Assembly: GCF_029319185.1 (NCBI RefSeq)
Contig: NZ_CP119754.1
Coordinates: 3,038,001 to 3,102,000, forward strand
Direction: 5' to 3'
Source: Superficieibacter sp. HKU1
GTDB lineage: Bacteria > Pseudomonadota > Gammaproteobacteria > Enterobacterales > Enterobacteriaceae
DNA length: 64,000 nucleotides
Shown piece by piece: positions 1 through 7,517 of the stretch. The translations under genes were made by a program, and so were the position numbers. The notes beneath the pieces are model-generated. The model searched no databases. It had not been told where the DNA came from and worked only from the letters and a program-made list of their open reading frames with translations. Every line of letters starts with the position of its first letter. Within the stretch, counting starts at the first letter, position 1.

Positions 1-293
1 GGCGTCAGGGTAAGCGCATGGATGGCATCATCTTTTCTACTTTTCTTGCCGTACTCAAGCTTGGTATGGCGCTCAGCGGCGCAATTGTTGGCTGGACTCT
101 GGGCTTTAGCGGATACGTTGCCAATGCCCCGGAACAGGCGCCGCTGGCGATGTACTGTATTGTCGCACTGTTCACCGTGGTTCCGGGACTGCTGTCGCTT
201 GCCGCCTTTGTGACGCTGCGCTGGTACCGACTTGATGATCACACCATGCAGGAGATCAACCTCTCTAAAGTTCAATCAATTGTTAAAGGATAA
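1..293 (+). CDS. GPH-family (MFS) sugar:cation symporter, C-terminal part
   Basis: The reading frame is open from the window edge, so only the last ~97 residues are present. Two hydrophobic stretches (from about LKLGMALSGAIVGWTLGF and from about APLAMYCIVALFTVVPGLL) precede a polar tail beginning RWYRLDDHTMQEI. The KLG...GW.L.F.GY pattern and the final Y-L-D tail are typical of the last helices of glycoside-pentoside-hexuronide transporters such as YicJ or XylP. It would import a glycoside or pentoside across the inner membrane. The GH31 glycosidase gene starts 7 bp downstream, which implies an uptake-and-hydrolysis operon. The substrate cannot be read from this fragment. Confidence 0.8.
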   Translation, partial: RQGKRMDGIIFSTFLAVLKLGMALSGAIVGWTLGFSGYVANAPEQAPLAMYCIVALFTVVPGLLSLAAFVTLRWYRLDDHTMQEINLSKVQSIVKG

Positions 294-300
294 TGAAGCC

Positions 301-2337
301 ATGAGCGAATTACTTCAGCGAGATGGGGCGATAGAATGGCGCTTCGAACGACACATTCTGCGCATTGAGCCGTGGGGAGAACATAGCCTGCGCGTGCGGG
401 CAACCTGCGCCCCCGGCTTCAGCGATGCGGCGCATGCCCTGCTTCCTCCGGAGGTATACCAGGGGAAGATTCAGCAGGATGCAGAAACCCTGACGCTGAC
501 GAATGGCAATATCTGCGCGGTACTAAATTTGAAAGGCCAACTGGCGTTTTACAACCAGCGTGGTGAACTTCTGCTGGAGGAAATGTGGCGTCAGCGTTCC
601 ACCGTAGGTATTGGTGCAAGTGAAAAAAGTCAGGATAAGTATGTCAGCGCGCTTAAACTGGATGGCCGGGAATTTAAGCCTCTCCCTGGAGGAAAATACC
701 AGCTTACGGTACGTTTTGAAGCCCGCGATGGCGAACGCCTGTACGGGATGGGGCAATATCAACAGCCCTGGCTGGATCTCAAGGGATGCTCGCTGGAACT
801 GGCCCAGCGTAATTCTCAGGCCAGTGTGCCCTTCCTCCAGTCGAATCTCGGGTACGGCATGCTGTGGAACAACCCGGCAATCGGTGAGGCGGTTTTCGCT
901 AAAAACCACACTCACTGGACAGCGCGCGTTACCGGGGAGATGGATTACTGGATCACCGCAGGGGATAACGTCGCGCAGATCACCCGACAATATGCCCGCG
1001 CAACGGGTACGCCGCCCCATGCCCCCGACTTTATAAGCGGCCTGTGGCAGTGCAAACTGCGCTATCGTAATCAGCAGGAAGTGCTGGATGTGGCCCGCGA
1101 ATACCGACGCCGTAATCTGCCGCTGTCGGTGATAGTGATCGATTTTTTCCACTGGCCGAATCAGGGGACCTGGTGCTTTGATCCGGTTGACTGGCCCGAT
1201 CCCAAAGCGATGGTAGAGGAGCTCGAGTCGCTGGGTATTAAAGTGATGGTCTCCGTCTGGCCCACGGTGGAAGCCCGTAGCCCTCTGTTTCCCCCTATGA
1301 AAGCCAAAGGCTGGCTGGTGACCAGCGATCGCGGCGTACAGGTCAATCTTGACTTTATGGGTAACACTACCTTCTTTGATGCTACCCATCCGCAGGCGCG
1401 CCAGTTTGTCTGGGAGACCGTGAAAAAGAACTATTATGACCTCGGCATTAAACTGTTCTGGCTGGATGAGGCAGAGCCGGAATACCGGGCTTACGACTTT
1501 GATAACTATCGCTATCATGCCGGCCCCGTACTGGAAGTGGGTAATCGTTATCCGCGTGATTTTGCCCAGGGATTTTATGACGGCTTGAGAGAGGCAGGCG
1601 AAAGCGGGATCGTTAATCTGGTGCGCTGTAGCTGGGCAGGCAGCCAGCGCTACGGAGTACTGGCATGGTCTGGCGATGTTCACTCCTCCTTCCATGCTTT
1701 CCGTAACCAGCTGGCTGCCGGACTAAATATGGGGCTGGCGGGTATTCCATGGTGGACAACGGATATCGGCGGTTTTCAGGGCGGGAATATTCACGATGCG
1801 GCGTTCCATGAACTATTGATCCGCTGGTTCCAGTGGGCGGTATTCTGCCCCGTGCTTCGGATGCACGGCTATCGCGAACCGCGCGTTCAGCCGCCGGAAA
1901 GCTACCGCAACGGTATCCCGCAGTGCGACAGCGGTTCGCCGAATGAGCTATGGAGTTACGGCGAGGAAAACTTCGCCATTATGCAGCACTGGCTCGGCGT
2001 GCGGGAAACGTTGCGGCCATATATTGACGCTCTTTATGAAAACGCGCACCGTCACGGCGATCCGCTGATGCGTCCGCTGTTCTGGCATTACCCTGACGAA
2101 CCGCAAAGCTGGCAAACAGAAGATCAGTATCTGTTTGGTGACGATTTGCTGGTCGCTCCGATCATGTATGCCGGTCAACGGCAGCGTGAGGTCTGGCTGC
2201 CGGGCGGACACGACTGGGTCAATCTCCAGGGCGAGCGTCTGCGGGGCGGACAACGCGTCATGGTAGCGGCCGGGCTGGAGACTATCCCGCTCTTCATCCG
2301 GGAAGGGAGTCCGCTGATCCCACTGCTGGTAAAATAA
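301..2337 (+). CDS. Glycoside hydrolase family 31 (alpha-xylosidase/alpha-glucosidase-like)
   Basis: A 678-residue cytoplasmic enzyme with no signal peptide. The GH31 barrel is visible. The nucleophile region FWLDEAEPE puts the catalytic Asp at about residue 389, and WSGDVHSSF puts the acid/base Asp at about residue 459. RCSWAGSQRYG and the end motif PLFIREGSPLIPL are also family-typical. The ATG at 301 follows AAGGA by 10 bases and comes 7 bp after the transporter gene. GH31 enzymes cleave terminal alpha-linked xylose, glucose or related sugars with retention. Pairing with a GPH transporter resembles yicJ-yicI, but this protein is ~90 residues shorter than YicI and lacks its KTDFGE nucleophile motif, so it is a paralogue of unknown substrate. 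Confidence 0.85.
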   Translation: MSELLQRDGAIEWRFERHILRIEPWGEHSLRVRATCAPGFSDAAHALLPPEVYQGKIQQDAETLTLTNGNICAVLNLKGQLAFYNQRGELLLEEMWRQRSTVGIGASEKSQDKYVSALKLDGREFKPLPGGKYQLTVRFEARDGERLYGMGQYQQPWLDLKGCSLELAQRNSQASVPFLQSNLGYGMLWNNPAIGEAVFAKNHTHWTARVTGEMDYWITAGDNVAQITRQYARATGTPPHAPDFISGLWQCKLRYRNQQEVLDVAREYRRRNLPLSVIVIDFFHWPNQGTWCFDPVDWPDPKAMVEELESLGIKVMVSVWPTVEARSPLFPPMKAKGWLVTSDRGVQVNLDFMGNTTFFDATHPQARQFVWETVKKNYYDLGIKLFWLDEAEPEYRAYDFDNYRYHAGPVLEVGNRYPRDFAQGFYDGLREAGESGIVNLVRCSWAGSQRYGVLAWSGDVHSSFHAFRNQLAAGLNMGLAGIPWWTTDIGGFQGGNIHDAAFHELLIRWFQWAVFCPVLRMHGYREPRVQPPESYRNGIPQCDSGSPNELWSYGEENFAIMQHWLGVRETLRPYIDALYENAHRHGDPLMRPLFWHYPDEPQSWQTEDQYLFGDDLLVAPIMYAGQRQREVWLPGGHDWVNLQGERLRGGQRVMVAAGLETIPLFIREGSPLIPLLVK

Positions 2338-2407
2338 TCCCTTCACGTACACCCGCAGCAGCGAATGACGCGGGCTACGCGTTTACTTGCGCATCATTGC
2401 CTCTGTT

Positions 2408-2434
2408 AAAAACCAGCCGTAAGGTTGGTTTTTT
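2408..2434 (+). terminator. Rho-independent terminator after the GH31 gene
   Basis: An 8-bp stem (2411-2418 with 2423-2430, one G-T pair) carries a GTAA tetraloop, is preceded by A residues and is followed by a T run through 2434. It lies 70 bp after the GH31 stop and before the LexA box, so it separates the sugar operon from the DinI-like gene. Confidence 0.75.
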
Positions 2435-2501
2435 CGTTGGCTGGCCAGAGCGCACAAAAAGCCCACGAAAGCGCTGTACTTTCCCGTTGCGGCTGGTAAA
2501 T

Positions 2502-2521
2502 TGCTGTACATAAAAACAGTG
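2502..2521. promoter_or_regulatory. LexA (SOS) box upstream of the DinI-like gene
   Basis: CTGT at 2504-2507 and ACAG at 2516-2519 are separated by exactly 8 AT-rich bases, and the outer flanks TG/TG fit the TACTGT-N8-ACAGTA LexA consensus at 18 of 20 positions or close to it. The box ends 16 bp before the start codon of the DinI-like gene, where LexA would block transcription until DNA damage. Confidence 0.85.
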
Positions 2522-2537
2522 TCCCAGAGGCGGTAAA

Positions 2538-2777
2538 ATGTTTGTAGAACTGGTTTACGATAAACGTAACGTGGCTGGCCTTCCCAACGCGCGGGAAATT
2601 ATCCTTGAAGAACTTACGCGTCGCGTACATCGTATTTTTCCTGACGCCGATGTGCGGGTTAAACCGATGCAGGCCAACGGGCTGAACAGCGACGCCAGTA
2701 AGAGCGATCGGGAAAAACTGAACCGCATGCTGGAAGAAATGTTCGATGAAGCCGATATGTGGCTGGTGGCCGAGTAA
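2538..2777 (+). CDS. DinI-like SOS-regulated protein
   Basis: A 79-residue acidic protein matching the DinI layout: an N-terminal beta strand (FVELVYDK), a helix with EELTRRVHRIFPDA, a second strand (VRVKPMQAN) and an acidic C-terminal helix ending ADMWLVAE (E. coli DinI ends in a very similar ADDWFVSE). DinI proteins bind and stabilise RecA filaments and tune LexA and UmuD cleavage. The LexA box just upstream supports an SOS role. It is diverged from chromosomal DinI and closer to the extra DinI-like copies found in Salmonella and in phages, so it is a paralogue and not dinI itself. It converges on mqo. Confidence 0.85.
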   Translation: MFVELVYDKRNVAGLPNAREIILEELTRRVHRIFPDADVRVKPMQANGLNSDASKSDREKLNRMLEEMFDEADMWLVAE

Positions 2778-2799
2778 GCGTTGCCTTCGCCGCGCTTAC
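2774..2799. repeat. Small inverted repeat between the DinI-like gene and mqo
   Basis: GTAAGCG at 2774-2780 pairs with CGCTTAC at 2793-2799 around a 12-base loop, and the left arm includes the DinI-like stop codon. There is no T run on either strand, so it may be a weak bidirectional terminator or a degenerate REP-like element. Confidence 0.4.
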
Positions 2800-2807
2800 C
2801 CGGTGGA

Positions 2808-4448
2808 TCACAGCGCGATGTCGGCAACCGGTTCAATACTTACCGGTTGCGGCTTACTCTGCGGCTGCGGTACTGCATCCGGCTGGCGCGGTGGTGCATA
2901 GTCCAGTTCCAGCACGTTGCTGGTCCATGCCATCATCTCCTGCATGGCGGCCGGACGACCGTCGAGAGGCATTCCGTAGCCAGGCACAATCTGTTTCAGT
3001 TTGGCCTGCCATTCTGGCGATGCCATTTTCCGGGCGAACACCTTCTCCATCAGGTGCAGCATAATCGGCGCGGCGGTTGACGCGCCGGGTGAGGCGCCCA
3101 GCAGCGCCGCGACGGTTCCTTCGTCATCAGACACCACTTCGGTCCCCAGCCGCAACACCCCGCCCTTTTGCGCATCACGTTTGATAATTTGCACCCGCTG
3201 CCCGGCCTGCCATAGCCGCCAGTCCGCTTTTTCAGCCTGCGGATAATACGCGCGTAATGCCGCAAAACGGTCCTCATCCTTTTGCAGAACCTGGCCGACC
3301 AGATACTTCACCAGCGCAAAATTATCCAGCCCGACATTGACCATCGGCAGCAGATTGGAGGCATTAGTAGAGCTAAGCAGATCCCAGAGAGAACCGTTTT
3401 TCAGAAAGCGGGTTGAAAAGGTGGCGAAGGGACCGAACAGCAGCACTCGCTTGCCGTCAATAATGCGGGTATCGATATGAGGAACCGACATCGGCGGCGC
3501 GCCGGTAGAAGCCTGACCATACACTTTCGCCAGATGATGCCGGGCAATCTGCGGATTTTCACAGACCAGAAACTGACCGCCTACCGGGAAACCGGCATAG
3601 TCGTTCGCCTGTGGAATACGCGTTTTTTGCAGTAATTTGAGCGCTGCACCGCCCGCACCGATAAAGATAAATTTGGCCCGGATCAGACGGCTGGCTTTCG
3701 GGTTATCGGCGTCTGACATCCGCACCGTCCAGCTGTTATCCGCATTGCGTTTAAAGCCGCGTACCTGGGTATTAAGCTGCAGGGTGAAGTTATCCTGCTT
3801 TTGCAGCGCCGCGATAAACTGACGGGTAATTTCGCCATAATTGACGTCGGTGCCATTGTCAGTACGCGTTGCCGCGATCTTTTGCTGTGGATCGCGCCCT
3901 TCCATCACCAGCGGCGCCCACGCTCTGATTTGCTGATGATCTTCTGAATAGCGCATGTCGCGGAACAGCGTGCTTTGCTGAAGCGCCCTGTAACGTGCTC
4001 GCAGGAAATTAACGTGCTCTTCGCCCCAGACGAAACTGATATGGGGCACGCTGTTGATAAAACTGCGCGGCTGGTGCAATACGCCGCGTTCGACCTGATG
4101 CGCCCAGAACTGGCGGGATAGCTGGAAAGCTTCGTTGATTTCGACGGCTTTCTCAATGCTGATCGAGCCATCCGAATGTTGCGGCGTATAGTTCAGTTCC
4201 ATCAGTGCCGAGTGGCCGGTACCAGCATTATTCCAGCCGTTAGAGCTCTCCTGAGCGACACCGTCCATGCGCTCAACCATAGTGATGGACCATGCTGGCT
4301 CCAGCTCCTGAAGACAGGTGCCGAGGGTCGCGCTCATGATGCCACCGCCAATTAACAGTACATCGGTAACATGCTCACGGCGATGCGCGCCAGCACGGGC
4401 ACGCGGCTCCCTTTCCCCGGCTCGGGGGATGGCGGTATTTCTTTTCAT
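2808..4448 (-). CDS. mqo: Malate:quinone oxidoreductase
   Basis: A peripheral-membrane FAD enzyme that oxidises malate to oxaloacetate and passes electrons to quinones, bypassing malate dehydrogenase. The protein has 546 residues (E. coli 548). The FAD-binding motif DVLLIGGGIMSATLG begins at about residue 29, followed by VERMDGVAQESSNGWNNAGTGHSA. The end, VEPVADIAL, matches the E. coli C-terminus. The first ~28 residues are Arg-rich and differ from the hydrophobic E. coli start, while everything after them aligns closely. It is transcribed divergently from the SulP gene, across an AT-rich 275-bp region, and converges on the DinI-like gene. Confidence 0.97.
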   Translation of the reverse strand: MKRNTAIPRAGEREPRARAGAHRREHVTDVLLIGGGIMSATLGTCLQELEPAWSITMVERMDGVAQESSNGWNNAGTGHSALMELNYTPQHSDGSISIEKAVEINEAFQLSRQFWAHQVERGVLHQPRSFINSVPHISFVWGEEHVNFLRARYRALQQSTLFRDMRYSEDHQQIRAWAPLVMEGRDPQQKIAATRTDNGTDVNYGEITRQFIAALQKQDNFTLQLNTQVRGFKRNADNSWTVRMSDADNPKASRLIRAKFIFIGAGGAALKLLQKTRIPQANDYAGFPVGGQFLVCENPQIARHHLAKVYGQASTGAPPMSVPHIDTRIIDGKRVLLFGPFATFSTRFLKNGSLWDLLSSTNASNLLPMVNVGLDNFALVKYLVGQVLQKDEDRFAALRAYYPQAEKADWRLWQAGQRVQIIKRDAQKGGVLRLGTEVVSDDEGTVAALLGASPGASTAAPIMLHLMEKVFARKMASPEWQAKLKQIVPGYGMPLDGRPAAMQEMMAWTSNVLELDYAPPRQPDAVPQPQSKPQPVSIEPVADIAL

Positions 4449-4723
4449 CGTAATAATTGCCTTACGGAACTTACGTTCTGACAGATGCAGGTGAAACGAT
4501 TCGGGTATTCCACGTTATCACCGCCGTCTGAAAAATTAAATATTGTTTAAAGTTTAAATTTTGTTTTAGCTTGAGTTATGAAAATGTTTAATAATTGATG
4601 CAGTCAAACGATAAAAAGTGCTGGTCGTGCGGTGTGCCAGCCGTTACTATTCTCCGTTTTGTGATTTTCCGCACGGACGCCTGATAATCGTTATGGAAGC
4701 CCTCTTATTGCCTGCGGATCTGT

Positions 4724-5971
4724 ATGTCTGAAACTCAATCGTCTTTATCGCCCGCCCGTCAGGGTGCAATTGGCAGCGTAATACGCTCGCCGTCGCTGCT
4801 GCTGCGCGAATCACTGGCCGGGGTGATCACCGCGCTGGCGCTGATCCCGGAAGTCATCTCTTTCTCCGTCATTGCCGGGGTTGACCCGAAAGTGAGCCTG
4901 ATCGCTTCAGTGGTATTATGCCTGGCGATGTCGGTGCTCGGCGGGCGTCCGGCCATGGTTACCGCAGCGGCAGGTTCCGTGGCACTGGTGATCGGGCCAA
5001 TGGTTCACCAGCACGGCGTGGCCTATATTCTCCCCGCCGTGGTGCTGGCCGGGATCATTCAAATCATTTTTGGTCTGAGCGGTATGGCACGTCTGATGCG
5101 TTTTATTCCGCAGGCGGTAATGACCGGCTTTGTAAACGCGCTGGGCATTTTGATTTTCTTCGCCCAGGTGCCGCACTTCTGGAGCCGAAGCCCGCTGGTG
5201 ATCGGTCTGTTTGTGCTGACGCTATTGATTGTGCTGTGGGTGCCGCGTTTTACGAAAAGCATCCCCTCCCCGCTCATTGCCATTGTGCTGTTGACGATTT
5301 TTACCATCACTACCGGCCAGTTGATGCCTACGGTCGGCGATGAAGGGTCGATGGGCGGCGGAATGCCGGGCTTTAGCGAACTGCTGGTGCCGCTGGATCT
5401 CCATACCCTGAGTATTATCTGGCCGTGCGCGCTAAGCATCGCCTTCGTGGGATTAATGGAATCCCTGCTGACCGCAAAACTGGTAGACGACCTGACCGCG
5501 ACCGCCTCGAATAAACATCGGGAAAGCACCGGCCTCGGCATCGCCAACATTCTGGCAGGCTTTTACGGCGGCATCGCCGGGTGTGCGATGATTGGACAAA
5601 CCATCGTTAACGTGGAGATGGGCCGCGCGCGCAGCCGCATTTCTACCGTGGCAGCCGGCCTGGTGCTTCTGCTGCTGGTCACGGGCTTAAGTGAGGTGAT
5701 GGCGAAAATCCCGATGGCCGTGCTGGCCGGGATTATGGTTATCGTGGCGGTAAAAACCTTTAGCTGGCACAGTATCCGCCCCGCCACGCTAAAAAGCGCA
5801 CCGTGGCCGGAAACCGTGGTGATGATGATTACCGTTGCCGCGACGGTGACAACGGGGAATCTGGCGATTGGCGTACTGGCAGGCGTTATTACCATGGCCA
5901 TCATGCCGCACCGCATTAAGCGAAAATACCGGCTTAAAGCAGAAAAAGCGTCGCCAGACCAAGAAAAATAA
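4724..5971 (+). CDS. SulP-family anion transporter without STAS domain
   Basis: A 415-residue polytopic membrane protein. Many hydrophobic segments are visible, and the N-terminal SLAGVITALALIPEVISFSVIAGVDP motif is the SulP signature (first helices with the conserved Pro). GGRPAMVTAAAGSVALV forms the re-entrant binding region. The protein ends in a short basic tail after HRIKRKYRLK, so the STAS regulatory domain of typical SulP permeases is missing. Family members carry sulfate, bicarbonate or other anions; the substrate here is unknown. The gene is not part of the E. coli K-12 locus. Its 3' end overlaps mgtE by 38 bp on the opposite strand. Confidence 0.85.
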   Translation: MSETQSSLSPARQGAIGSVIRSPSLLLRESLAGVITALALIPEVISFSVIAGVDPKVSLIASVVLCLAMSVLGGRPAMVTAAAGSVALVIGPMVHQHGVAYILPAVVLAGIIQIIFGLSGMARLMRFIPQAVMTGFVNALGILIFFAQVPHFWSRSPLVIGLFVLTLLIVLWVPRFTKSIPSPLIAIVLLTIFTITTGQLMPTVGDEGSMGGGMPGFSELLVPLDLHTLSIIWPCALSIAFVGLMESLLTAKLVDDLTATASNKHRESTGLGIANILAGFYGGIAGCAMIGQTIVNVEMGRARSRISTVAAGLVLLLLVTGLSEVMAKIPMAVLAGIMVIVAVKTFSWHSIRPATLKSAPWPETVVMMITVAATVTTGNLAIGVLAGVITMAIMPHRIKRKYRLKAEKASPDQEK

Positions 5972-7370
5972 AGAAGCCACCGGTGTCGGTAATCGCGGTG
6001 ATCATCACGCTTGAGCCGACCGCCGGGTCATGGCCCAGTTTGGTCATTATCATCGGGATCAGTACGCCCATTAGCGCGGCGACCAGCAGGTTGAGCACCA
6101 TCGCCAGCATCATCACGCCGCCCAGTGCGGGATCGCCGTACAACGCCCAGGTCACGCCGCCCATAATGCCGCCCCAGACCAGGCCATTGATCAGCGCCAC
6201 GCCCATCTCACGCAGGATCAAGAAAGAGAAATTGCCCGGCTGAATATATTGCAGGGCCAGCGCCCGGACGATCATCGTAATCGTCTGGTTACCGGTATTG
6301 CCACCGATGCCCGCGACAATCGGCATCAGAGAGGCCAGCGCCACCAGCCGGGAAATGGTATGTTCAAAACCATCAATCACCCGCGAGGCGATAAACGCGG
6401 TGCACAAATTGACCGCAAGCCACGCCCAGCGCGTTTTTACCGCTTTATGAACCGGAGCAAAAACGTCTTCGTCACCGCTTAACCCGCTCATCTGACGCAG
6501 GTCGTTATCGGTCTCGCGGTACACAACATCGACGATTTCATCTATGGTAATACGCCCCATCAGCTTGCCGTCGGGATCGACCAGCGCGGCGCTTATCAGG
6601 TTATCGCGCTCAAAGGTTCGCGCCGCTTTTTCCGCATTCTCTTCAGGATGGAAAGCCAGAATATCGCGCTCCATCACGTCGCCGACGTTCAGGCTGGCAG
6701 GCGAGATAAGGATCGTTTTTAACTCCAGCTCGCCCAGCAGCGTATTCTCCCTGTCGGTGACAAACAACTTGTCGGTGTTTTCCGGGATTTTACCCAGCCG
6801 CCGCAGATAGCGCTGCACCGTACCCAGCGTCACCTCCGGGCGCACGGTAATGACTTCAAACTCCATGATCGCGCCGACGCTACCGGGATCGTAGTTCATT
6901 ACCTGCCGTACACGCGCCCGCTCCGCGGGCGACAGCGTCGCCAGCAGGCGTCCCGTCAGATTACGCGGCAGATGCTGAACAATATAAATTTGCTCATCGA
7001 TATCAAGGGTATTCATGGCTTCCAGCAGCGCCTTGTCGCTCATCTGATCGATGAGATCGTCCCAGACGTTTTCGGACGCCTCAAGCAGAACCTGTCCACG
7101 CTTGTCGTCGCCAATCAGTAGCCACAGTGCGCGACGTTCTTCCGCAGGCAGGGCTTCCAGCGCATCAGCTAGATCGGCCGGTTTCAGGTGTTCAACCAGT
7201 ACGCCAACTTCGGCAATTTGATTTTCCAGCGCGCCGCTGTCGAACTGCTCGACCAGGGTCAATTTATTCAGCAGTGAGGAGGTAATGGCTTTATCGGTGG
7301 TGAGCAGCCAGATCAGGCGTGCACGCTCTTCATCGCGCAATCGGGCGCTATTATTGGTCGAAACGGACAT
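5934..7370 (-). CDS. mgtE: Magnesium transporter MgtE
   Basis: A 478-residue inner-membrane Mg2+ channel. The order is an acidic N-terminal helical domain (residues ~15-150, with LKPADLADALEALPAEERRALW), a tandem CBS region (~150-280, containing VMERDILAFHPEENAEKAA), then five membrane helices from about 310 onward with the pore segment GGNTGNQTITMIVRALAL. The N and CBS domains sense cytoplasmic Mg2+ and close the pore. E. coli K-12 has no mgtE at this place. No riboswitch-like leader was recognised in the ~150 bp before it. It converges on and overlaps the SulP gene. Confidence 0.93.
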   Translation of the reverse strand: MSVSTNNSARLRDEERARLIWLLTTDKAITSSLLNKLTLVEQFDSGALENQIAEVGVLVEHLKPADLADALEALPAEERRALWLLIGDDKRGQVLLEASENVWDDLIDQMSDKALLEAMNTLDIDEQIYIVQHLPRNLTGRLLATLSPAERARVRQVMNYDPGSVGAIMEFEVITVRPEVTLGTVQRYLRRLGKIPENTDKLFVTDRENTLLGELELKTILISPASLNVGDVMERDILAFHPEENAEKAARTFERDNLISAALVDPDGKLMGRITIDEIVDVVYRETDNDLRQMSGLSGDEDVFAPVHKAVKTRWAWLAVNLCTAFIASRVIDGFEHTISRLVALASLMPIVAGIGGNTGNQTITMIVRALALQYIQPGNFSFLILREMGVALINGLVWGGIMGGVTWALYGDPALGGVMMLAMVLNLLVAALMGVLIPMIMTKLGHDPAVGSSVMITAITDTGGFFIFLGLATLFLL

Positions 7371-7472
7371 CGGTGGATCCTTGGGTCATTTCATTACGCC
7401 AGACAGGGTGGCTGGGGCATTAAGCATAGCGCGGAGTGGGCAATTAATGATAAACGAAGCGAATGAGTGCGG

Positions 7473-7514
7473 AAAAAATAAGCGGTAGCGCCTCCCGATG
7501 AGCGGGAGGCGCTA
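7473..7514 (-). terminator. Hairpin after yojI, likely terminator
   Basis: A perfect 11-bp stem, 7486-7496 with 7504-7514, lies 3 bp past the yojI stop. On the minus strand it is followed after 7 bases by a run of six T. The gap before the T run makes it an imperfect intrinsic terminator, but position and stem strength support that role. Confidence 0.6.
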
Positions 7515-7517
7515 TTG

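Noticed and set aside
523..1695. 390-codon frame on the minus strand
   Set aside because: It lies wholly antisense to the GH31 gene, whose catalytic motifs are intact, so it is a codon-bias shadow.
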